A stretch of DNA of 11,549 nt from Actinomycetes bacterium (GTDB lineage Bacteria > Actinomycetota > Actinomycetes > Actinomycetales > Microbacteriaceae). The notes beneath the pieces are model-generated. The model searched no databases, was not told the DNA's origin, and was given only the letters and a program-made list of their open reading frames with translations. Made by a program: the position numbers and the translations under genes. The stretch is from assembly GCA_021793715.1 (NCBI GenBank), contig JAJYSF010000007.1:1-11549 (forward strand), written 5' to 3'. The first letter of the stretch is position 1, and each line of letters opens with the position of its first letter. Shown in pieces: positions 1 to 6,161 of the stretch.

Positions 1-933
1 GTCGATGTCGCTACCGTCGATCAGGCAGCGGCGACGACCGACGTGTCGCGGGTAAAGGAGTTCGAAGGCGACCCCGCACAGGTCGCGCGGCTCGTGGAAG
101 GCTATGAGATCGTCGCGCTGCACGCGGCGCCCGTGACGGCGGACGTGCTCGCGTCCGCGACCAACCTGCGCCTGATCGGCTGTGCGCGCGGCGGCCCGGT
201 CAACGTCGACATCGAGGCGGCGAAGGCACGTCAGGTCCGCGTGACGACGACGCCCGGGAAGAACGCCGACGCGGTGGCCGATCTCACCATCGGATTCCTC
301 ATCTCGCTGTTGCGCAATGTGCCGGCGTCGCTGCGCGACGTCGACGAACGCATCCACGCGGGTCAGCCGCTCGCCGAGTCGACGTTCGAAGGAGCACGCT
401 GGTTCGGGCGGGAGCTCAGCACCACGACGCTCGGACTCGTCGGATACGGAAGCGTCGCACGACTCGTCGCGGCCCGGGCACGCGCGCTCGGTACCACCGT
501 GTTGACCTACGACCCGTTCGTCGACCCCAAAAGCGCCCCCGACGTCGAACTGGTGCCGAAGCTGGACGAGCTGTTCGCACGGACCGACGTGGTCAGTGTG
601 CACGCGCGCGCCACGGCCGACAACCACGGGATGATCGGCGCCGCGCAGTTCCGCGCGATGCGCGCTGGCGGTCTCTTCATCAACACCGCGAGGGAGTCGC
701 TCGTCAACGAATCCGATCTGCTCGACGCGCTGACGTCGGGGCACCTCGGGGGCGCCGCGCTCGACGTGAACGAGCCGGACGGACCGTGGCGCGAGCTGGT
801 GGCGCAGCCCAACCTCGTCCTCACCCCGCACCTGGCCGGAGCAACCTACGAGACGCTGCGGCGCGGCGCAGACATGTTGGCCTCGGAGGTCTCCGCGTTC
901 CTCGCGGGCGATGAGCTGCGGTGGGAACGATGA
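1..933 (+). CDS. D-2-hydroxyacid dehydrogenase, YoaD-like (5' end outside window)
   Basis: NAD(P)-dependent oxidoreductase of the D-isomer-specific 2-hydroxyacid dehydrogenase family, interconverting a 2-keto acid and a 2-hydroxy acid in the cytoplasm. The frame is open from base 1, so the true start lies upstream; 310 residues are visible against roughly 320-350 for the family. A GTG at 43 is the first start-like codon inside the window, but the open frame before it argues against it being the real start. The Rossmann motif is at 433-459 (GLVGYGSVA; the usual third glycine is alanine). The catalytic triad is complete: Arg at 691-693 in NTARES, Glu at 772-774 in DVNEP, and His at 829-831 in TPH. 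The stop overlaps the kinase start by 4 bp (ATGA, 930-933), implying translational coupling. Bacillus subtilis pairs a similar dehydrogenase (YoaD) with a similar kinase (YoaC). The substrate is unknown. Confidence 0.88.
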   Translation, partial: VDVATVDQAAATTDVSRVKEFEGDPAQVARLVEGYEIVALHAAPVTADVLASATNLRLIGCARGGPVNVDIEAAKARQVRVTTTPGKNADAVADLTIGFLISLLRNVPASLRDVDERIHAGQPLAESTFEGARWFGRELSTTTLGLVGYGSVARLVAARARALGTTVLTYDPFVDPKSAPDVELVPKLDELFARTDVVSVHARATADNHGMIGAAQFRAMRAGGLFINTARESLVNESDLLDALTSGHLGGAALDVNEPDGPWRELVAQPNLVLTPHLAGATYETLRRGADMLASEVSAFLAGDELRWER

Positions 934-2528
934 GCCTGCCGGTCTATCTCGCCATCGATGCGGGCACGGGGTCGGCTCGAGCGCTCGCCTTCGATCGTGA
1001 CGGTATCCTCGTCGCCCACGCGCAGCGCGAATGGCGTCACGCACCCGTCGCGGGCCATCCCGGCGGCACGGACTTCGACACGGCGGCCGGATGGGACGCC
1101 GTCGCCGGCGCGGTGCGAGGCGTCGTCGATCGATTGAGCGACGACTGCCGGATCGTGAGCGTCGCGGCATCGAGCATGCGCGAGGGCTTCGTGCTGTACG
1201 ACAGCAACGGCGTGGAGATGTGGGCGTGCCCCAATACCGATGGGCGTGCACGCCAAGAAGCAGACGACCTCGTTGCCGACGGCACCGCCGACGACATCTA
1301 TCGTCTTGCGGGGGACTGGGTCTCCATCACGGCTCCTGCGCGGCTTCGGTGGATCGCACGACATGAGCCGGAGCTCCTCGCGCGCGTACGGCATCTGGGA
1401 ATGCTCAGCGACTGGGTCGCGACGCGCCTCACGGGCGAGTTCACGACCGAGCCGACGTGCGGATCGAGTTCGGCACTGTTCGATCTGTCGGAGCGCGGCT
1501 GGTCGCACGACCTCGCGGAACGCGTCGGCATCGATGCGTCGATCCTGCCGAACGTCGTTGAGTGCGGCTCGCGCATCGGAGCCGTCACGGCCCGGGCGGC
1601 CGCGCAGACGGGGCTGCCGCAGGGAACCCCCGTGATCGCGGGCGGCGCGGACACCCAGCTCGCGCTGCACGGCATCGACGCGCAGCGTGGTCGCCCAACG
1701 ATCGTCGCTGGAACCTTCTGGCAGACGACGAGCGTGAGCGACACGCCCCTGGTCGATCCGCAACGCCGATTGCGCACGCTGTGTCACGTCGACCCCGACC
1801 GATGGATGATCGAGGGGATCGGATTCCTCAGCGGCCTCTCGATGCGTTGGTTCCGTGACGCCTTCTGTTCCGACGCCGTCGGCATCGCCAGCGAGAAGGG
1901 TACGTCGGCGTTCGCCGTCATGGAGGAATGGGCCGCTGATGTCGCGCCGGGCGCGAACGGCGTCATCGCTCTCCTGGCGGACACGATGCAGGCGGATGCC
2001 TGGCACCACACGGCTCCGACCTTCACCGGCTTCGACATCAACGACGCGGCGGCGACAGGACGCGGCGCGTTCGTCCGCGCGATCGAGGAAGCCGCCGCGT
2101 ACGTCGCGCGCGAGCACGTCCAGATCCTCTCGGAGATTACAGGCGGCCAGGCCACCTCGACGGGCGAAGTGACGTTCACTGGTGGGTCGAGCGCCGGTCG
2201 CCTCTGGCCCGAGATCATCGCTGGCGTCGTGGGCCTCGATGTCCACGTCACGCCAGCGCCCGAGGCGACGTCCTACGGCGCCGCTCGGCTCGCGGCCCGC
2301 GGCGTCGGCGACGAGCTCGCACCGATGTCGTCGCCCGACCGCACGATCGAGCCCGACATGCACAGCGTCCACGAATACGACCGAGCCGCGGTCCGATGGC
2401 GCAGCGCATACAACGCGTCCCGCGGTCTCGTCGACGCGGGCGTCGACCCCCTGTTCGTCCCGCCGGGCGCTGCCCGCGCGGCCGGAGCCGTGCGCTCCGC
2501 ATCATCCCCCGTCGGCGCTCAGCGCTGA
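930..2528 (+). CDS. lsrK: FGGY-family kinase, LsrK-like (autoinducer-2 kinase type)
   Basis: Sugar-kinase-fold enzyme of 532 residues (E. coli LsrK is about 530). In enterics LsrK phosphorylates DPD/AI-2 in the cytoplasm, trapping it. The N-terminal FGGY domain has the phosphate-binding DAGTGS at residues 10-15. LsrK-like blocks include SMREG-VLY (82-90), TPVIAGGADTQL (233-244) with the presumed catalytic base Asp241, GTFWQ (261-265), and SMRWFRDAFC (304-313), which I recall almost verbatim in E. coli LsrK. The C-terminal domain has the TGGSSAGRLW loop (417-426). I chose the ATG at 930 over an in-frame GTG at 921 because it forms the ATGA overlap with the dehydrogenase stop and places the first beta strand as in the family. 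The final ~20 residues are Ala-rich and look dispensable. A xylulokinase-like YoaC role is the main alternative; the adjacent LsrF homologue favours LsrK. Confidence 0.85.
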   Translation: MSLPVYLAIDAGTGSARALAFDRDGILVAHAQREWRHAPVAGHPGGTDFDTAAGWDAVAGAVRGVVDRLSDDCRIVSVAASSMREGFVLYDSNGVEMWACPNTDGRARQEADDLVADGTADDIYRLAGDWVSITAPARLRWIARHEPELLARVRHLGMLSDWVATRLTGEFTTEPTCGSSSALFDLSERGWSHDLAERVGIDASILPNVVECGSRIGAVTARAAAQTGLPQGTPVIAGGADTQLALHGIDAQRGRPTIVAGTFWQTTSVSDTPLVDPQRRLRTLCHVDPDRWMIEGIGFLSGLSMRWFRDAFCSDAVGIASEKGTSAFAVMEEWAADVAPGANGVIALLADTMQADAWHHTAPTFTGFDINDAAATGRGAFVRAIEEAAAYVAREHVQILSEITGGQATSTGEVTFTGGSSAGRLWPEIIAGVVGLDVHVTPAPEATSYGAARLAARGVGDELAPMSSPDRTIEPDMHSVHEYDRAAVRWRSAYNASRGLVDAGVDPLFVPPGAARAAGAVRSASSPVGAQR

Positions 2529-2537
2529 CCTGTCACG

Positions 2538-2543
2538 AAGGAG
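2538..2543 (+). promoter_or_regulatory. Ribosome binding site for the lsrF-like gene
   Basis: AAGGAG lies 9 bases before the ATG at 2553, within the 24-bp gap after the kinase stop. It fixes the start of the thiolase at MADLEG, which matches the N-terminus of E. coli LsrF (MADL). Confidence 0.75.
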
Positions 2544-2552
2544 ACCGATCCC

Positions 2553-3449
2553 ATGGCTGATCTCGAAGGAAACCTCGACGCCAAGCAGTACGCGCCGGAG
2601 ACGCCGCTCGCGACGTTCACTCATGCCGTGCGCGGAGCTTCGAACCTCGACTGGGGGATGCAGCACCGGCTCGCTCGCGTCCTGAACCCCGATACGGGGC
2701 GTACCGTCATGCTCGCGTTCGACCACGGATACTTCCAAGGCCCCACACGCGGTCTCGAGAGGATCGACCTCAACATCGCTCCGCTCGAGAACCAGGCTGA
2801 CGCGCTGATGGCGACCCGCGGTGCCCTGCGCACCTCGATCCCGCCGTCGACGAGCGCCGGACTGGTGTTGCGTGCATCCGGCGGTCCCTCCATCCTCAAG
2901 GACCTGTCCGACGAGTACACGGCGATGGCGATGCGCGATGCCGTTCGCATCGGAGCCGACGCCGTGGCCGTGCAGGTGTTCATCGGTGGCGAGCACGAGT
3001 CACGCAGCGTGCGGAACCTCACCACTCTCGTCGACGAGGGCTACGACGCGGGCATTCCCGTGCTCGGCGTGACGGCCGTCGGCAAGGAGCTGACGCGCGA
3101 CTCCCGCTACCTGGGGCTCGCGACGCGCATCATCGCGGAACTCGGCGCGCAGCTGGTGAAGACTTACTACTGCGAAGAGGGATTCGACGAAGTTGTCGCT
3201 GGGTGCCCCGTGCCCGTGATCATGGCCGGCGGCAAGAAGCTGCCGGAGCTCGACGCGCTGACCATGGCCAGTCGCGCGGTTCGTGCCGGAGCCGCTGGCG
3301 TCGACATGGGACGGAACATCTTCCAAAGCGCGCACCCCGCCGCGATGCTTACCGCCGTGCGTGCCGTCGTGCACGATGACGCGGATCCCGCGGATGCGCA
3401 TGAGATCTTCCGCGAGGCGACCGCGGGATCCGGCGGAGCATCCTCATGA
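2553..3449 (+). CDS. lsrF: 3-hydroxy-5-phosphonooxypentane-2,4-dione thiolase, LsrF-like
   Basis: TIM-barrel class I aldolase-type enzyme of 298 residues (E. coli LsrF 291). In E. coli LsrF transfers the acetyl unit of isomerised phospho-AI-2 to CoA, giving DHAP and acetyl-CoA. Resemblance is strong along the whole length: LDWGMQ-RL (32-40), TVMLAFDHGYFQGPT (51-65), GLER-D-NIAPL (67-78), a VKTYY strand (202-206) whose Lys203 aligns with the LsrF Schiff-base lysine, AGCPVPVIMAGGKKLPE (216-232, the phosphate-binding region), and GVDMGRNIFQS-HP (249-261). Nothing is truncated or missing. It sits 24 bp after the LsrK-like kinase and overlaps the cupin gene by 4 bp, so kinase, thiolase and cupin are probably co-expressed. 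The fold and Schiff-base mechanism are nearly certain; the exact substrate could be a relative of P-HPD rather than P-HPD itself. Confidence 0.9.
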   Translation: MADLEGNLDAKQYAPETPLATFTHAVRGASNLDWGMQHRLARVLNPDTGRTVMLAFDHGYFQGPTRGLERIDLNIAPLENQADALMATRGALRTSIPPSTSAGLVLRASGGPSILKDLSDEYTAMAMRDAVRIGADAVAVQVFIGGEHESRSVRNLTTLVDEGYDAGIPVLGVTAVGKELTRDSRYLGLATRIIAELGAQLVKTYYCEEGFDEVVAGCPVPVIMAGGKKLPELDALTMASRAVRAGAAGVDMGRNIFQSAHPAAMLTAVRAVVHDDADPADAHEIFREATAGSGGASS

Positions 3450-3814
3450 GTGCCGAGATCCTGCGTCCGACCGATGCCGAGCTGCGCTTCGGCGAATGGG
3501 GCCCGGCATACCTGTCGCAGGACGATCACGCCGCATTCGGCACGGTCGTCCTGCGCCCCGGCGATGCCTTCGCGAACCACCTGCACGAGCACCACACGGA
3601 GTCGTTCCTCGCCGTCGAAGGTGAGGCGGAGGTGTGGATCGACAGAACGCATCGCGTGACGCTGCGCGCGGGCGAGCTGTTGCACGCCAGGCCGGGGGAA
3701 GAGCATTTCCTCCGGAACACGTCCGACGCCGTGTTCCGTGCTGTCTTCGTCAAGACACCGTGGGTGGATGGGGACAAGATCGAGCGGCCCTGGGAACCGG
3801 GAGCGGATCAATGA
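3446..3814 (+). CDS. Small single-domain cupin, possible isomerase
   Basis: Cytoplasmic single-domain cupin of 122 residues with no signal peptide. Both cupin motifs are intact. Motif 1 has G39, H45, H47, E52 and G59 with canonical spacing, and motif 2 has PG (83-84), H87 and N91. The expected metal ligands are therefore H45, H47, E52 and H87. Small cupins include sugar-phosphate isomerases, epimerases and dioxygenases, so the fold alone does not give the reaction. The start is set by the ATGA overlap with the lsrF-like stop (3446-3449), and its own stop overlaps the permease ATG (3811-3814). Being wedged between thiolase and transporter, where an Lsr operon would be expected to supply the LsrG isomerase, suggests it acts on the same phosphorylated intermediate. 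That role is an inference. Confidence 0.85.
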   Translation: MSAEILRPTDAELRFGEWGPAYLSQDDHAAFGTVVLRPGDAFANHLHEHHTESFLAVEGEAEVWIDRTHRVTLRAGELLHARPGEEHFLRNTSDAVFRAVFVKTPWVDGDKIERPWEPGADQ

Positions 3815-4818
3815 TTGGACGCACCGGAGCGACGCTGACCGCGCGCGTCGCCACCCAGCGCGGGCGCACGGATCGGAGTGCTCGGCTCCGTGCCCAACTG
3901 GTGTTCATCGCGCCGATCGTCGCGCTGCTCGTCCTCATCGTCTACTTCTCGATCGCGACCCCGACGTTCCTCACCGCGGCGAACGTGCAGAACCTCGTCC
4001 GTCAGATGGCGGTGCTGCTCGTCGTCGCGCTGGGGGCGACGTACGTCATCTTGATTGGCAGCATCGATCTGTCGATCGGGTCGATCGTGACGCTCACCGG
4101 CGTCAGCACGGCGATGCTCACCACCGCGCTTGGCCCCTGGGGCGCCGTGCTCGGATTCCTCGTCGGCCTGCTCTGCGGGCTCGTCAACGGCGTCGTGCAC
4201 GTGTATCTCAAAGTGCCGAGTTTCATCGTCACGCTCGGAACGATGTTCGTCTTCGCAGGCGTCGCCCTGATCGTCACGGGCGGCAGACCGCAGGCGCTCC
4301 GCTCGCCGGAGCTCAGCGGTCTGTTCGGCGGGACCATCTTCGGCGTCGTTCCGACGATCGCGCTCTGGGCGCTCTTCGCGCTCGTCGTCGCCGTGTTCAT
4401 CGAGAAGCAGCTGGTATTCGGATACCGCGCGCGGGCGGTCGGTGATGCCGAGACGGTCGCGAAGCTGTCGGGAATCGACGTGCAGCGCGTGAAGCTCATC
4501 GCCTTCGTGCTGTCCGGCATCTTCGCGGCGTTCGCCGGTCTGCTTCTCATGGTTCGCACCAACTCGGCGTCCGGGAGCATGGGCGAACCATTCCTGATGG
4601 AGGCGCTCGCCGCGATCCTCTTGGGCGGCACCTCGCTCATGGGGGGCGTGGGCGGACCATCTCGCACGATCCTCGGCGTGCTCGTGATCTCCGTGCTCAG
4701 CAACGGCATGAACCTCGCGAGCGTCGATCCGTTCCTGCAACAGACGATCAAGGGCGCCGTCCTGATCGTGGCTGTCGCTGTCACCCTCAACCGTCGCGAG
4801 CTGTCGAGCGTGAAGTAG
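3811..4818 (+). CDS. CUT2-type sugar ABC transporter permease (RbsC/LsrC/LsrD family)
   Basis: Polytopic inner-membrane permease of 335 residues, BPD_transp_2 family. After a basic cytoplasmic N-terminus (1-28) the first membrane helix spans about 30-50. The family hallmark IDLSIGS is at 85-91. A cytoplasmic coupling loop (about 208-225, AVGDAETVAKLSG) contacts the ATPase, and GGTSLMGGVGGP (272-283) is the conserved C-terminal motif. I place the start at the ATG at 3811, not at an upstream in-frame ATG (3634), because it makes the ATGA overlap with the cupin stop, gives the usual family length, and the upstream extension would lie wholly inside the cupin gene. Only one permease is present, implying a homodimer as in ribose importers, unlike the LsrC/LsrD pair of enterics. 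Its partners are the next two genes. Confidence 0.92.
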   Translation: MIGRTGATLTARVATQRGRTDRSARLRAQLVFIAPIVALLVLIVYFSIATPTFLTAANVQNLVRQMAVLLVVALGATYVILIGSIDLSIGSIVTLTGVSTAMLTTALGPWGAVLGFLVGLLCGLVNGVVHVYLKVPSFIVTLGTMFVFAGVALIVTGGRPQALRSPELSGLFGGTIFGVVPTIALWALFALVVAVFIEKQLVFGYRARAVGDAETVAKLSGIDVQRVKLIAFVLSGIFAAFAGLLLMVRTNSASGSMGEPFLMEALAAILLGGTSLMGGVGGPSRTILGVLVISVLSNGMNLASVDPFLQQTIKGAVLIVAVAVTLNRRELSSVK

Positions 4819-4854
4819 GCGCTCGCACCACCACGAAACCAACCACCCGCACAC

Positions 4855-4861
4855 AAGGGAG
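4855..4861 (+). promoter_or_regulatory. Strong ribosome binding site before the binding-protein gene
   Basis: AAGGGAG lies 6 bases before the ATG at 4868. The 49-bp spacer from the permease stop is A/C-rich and shows no hairpin or recognisable -10/-35 pair. The binding protein is probably read on the operon transcript with its own strong initiation signal, as is common for components needed in excess. Confidence 0.6.
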
Positions 4862-4867
4862 TGTCAC

Positions 4868-6154
4868 ATGAAGAACTCATCTCGTCGCGCGCTCGCCGCG
4901 CTCGCGAGCGCAGCCGTTCTCGTTCCGGTCGTCGGCTGCGCCGCCTCGGATGACGGGGGCGGGACAGCTGACGCCGACGCGCCGACCGTCATGATCCAGG
5001 TGCCCGCGCTCGACAACTCGTACTGGGCCGACGTGATCAAGGGGGCCGAGGCCGCAGCGGGAGAGCTGGGCCTGAACTCCGACGTCCAGGTGTACGGCCA
5101 GTCGATCGACACACAGCTCAGCCAGATTCAGCAAGCCGGCTCGAAGGGCGTCGACATGGCGATGGTCTTCGCTCAGGATCAGGCGTCCTCGCCGACGCTC
5201 ATCCAAGCGGCGACCGATCAGGGGATCTTCGTCACGAACGTCTTCTCGAACCAGCCATGGTCGACGCCGCGAGAGGCCGACTACGACGACCACTACGTCG
5301 GCTACTTCCTGCCGGACAACGTGCAGGACTCCTACAACATGGCGATGTCGGTGCTCGACCAGGTCGGCGGGGAAGGCGAGGTGCTCCACATCACCGGAAC
5401 ACCGGGAAACACGACCTCCGACGAACGCCAGCTCGGCGTCGACCGTGCGCTCGAGGAGTTCCCGGACGTGGAGCTCGTCGGACGCGAGAGTGGCGGCGAG
5501 AGCCGTGTCGACACGCAGCCGGTGATCGAGGATCTCCTTACGGCGCACCCCGACGTGACGGCCGTGATCTGTCACAACGACGACTCGGCAATCGCCGTGA
5601 TCAACGCGCTGCGCGAGCGTGGCATGTCCGACGTGAAGGTCGGCGGCATTGACGCGATCGAGGAGTTCCTCGCGGACATGAGCGAGGGCGGAAACGCCGC
5701 CGCGACGGTCGCAATCCACGGCTCGTGGTTCGGCGGATACAACGTCGCGCGCCTCTATGACGCATACGAGGGCGAGGAATACAGCGCCGCGGAGTCCATG
5801 ATGTTCCAGGACTCGCTCACGATCGACACGGCTGAGGCTTCGGACGAATACCAGTCCGTCGTCTACGAAGCCGACCCCTTGCCGTTCGACTGGTCCGCCA
5901 TGGCGCGCGCCATCGCCGGCGACGAGTGGGACACGCAGGTTCCGCTCAGCCCGATCGACCCGGAGGACTATTGGGGCCGCATCGACGAGCCTGCGCCTGA
6001 TGGGTACGAGCTCCCTGACGACCTCGGGGCCGAACTCGCTGACGGTGCTGTCGAATCGATGGCGGACTTGTACCTCGAGCATGCTGCTTCGAACCCTCTC
6101 GGAAGCGTGATCGAGCTCACGCGCGCCGGAGAGTCGTCGCTCGGACAGAGGTAG
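4868..6154 (+). CDS. Sugar-type ABC substrate-binding lipoprotein (RbsB-fold family)
   Basis: Extracytoplasmic binding lipoprotein of 428 residues. A basic N-region (SSRR), a hydrophobic stretch and the lipobox VVGC put the lipidated cysteine at residue 24. An Asp/Gly-rich linker follows. The type I periplasmic-binding fold runs from about residue 40: PALDNSYWADVIKGAEAAA (46-64) in lobe 1; TGTPGNTTSDERQLGVDRAL (176-195) and VTAVICHNDDSAIAVINAL (230-248) in lobe 2. These are typical RbsB-family blocks. About 90 extra residues (335-428), acidic and Pro-rich, extend past the usual ~300-residue length. The lysine that contacts AI-2 near the start of LsrB has no evident counterpart, so this is probably not a straightforward LsrB. 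It lies between its permease and ATPase genes. The ligand is unknown. Confidence 0.9.
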   Translation: MKNSSRRALAALASAAVLVPVVGCAASDDGGGTADADAPTVMIQVPALDNSYWADVIKGAEAAAGELGLNSDVQVYGQSIDTQLSQIQQAGSKGVDMAMVFAQDQASSPTLIQAATDQGIFVTNVFSNQPWSTPREADYDDHYVGYFLPDNVQDSYNMAMSVLDQVGGEGEVLHITGTPGNTTSDERQLGVDRALEEFPDVELVGRESGGESRVDTQPVIEDLLTAHPDVTAVICHNDDSAIAVINALRERGMSDVKVGGIDAIEEFLADMSEGGNAAATVAIHGSWFGGYNVARLYDAYEGEEYSAAESMMFQDSLTIDTAEASDEYQSVVYEADPLPFDWSAMARAIAGDEWDTQVPLSPIDPEDYWGRIDEPAPDGYELPDDLGAELADGAVESMADLYLEHAASNPLGSVIELTRAGESSLGQR

Positions 6155-6161
6155 GGCGATC

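Noticed and set aside
846..2372. A 508-codon open frame on the minus strand
   Set aside because: It is antisense to the LsrK-like kinase; composition is consistent with a shadow frame and no domain is recognisable.
3634..3810. N-terminal extension of the permease frame upstream of 3811
   Set aside because: The extension lies inside the cupin gene, is Arg/Gly-rich, and would lengthen the permease beyond the family size; the ATG at 3811 forms an ATGA overlap.
4819..4867. Possible internal promoter before the CUT2 binding-protein gene
   Set aside because: The gap is only 49 bp, A/C-rich, with no recognisable -10/-35 elements or operator dyad; only an RBS can be supported.
4868..6154. Naming the CUT2 binding protein LsrB
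   Set aside because: Only the general RbsB-type fold is supported; the N-terminal binding strand and overall length differ from LsrB, so no symbol was given.
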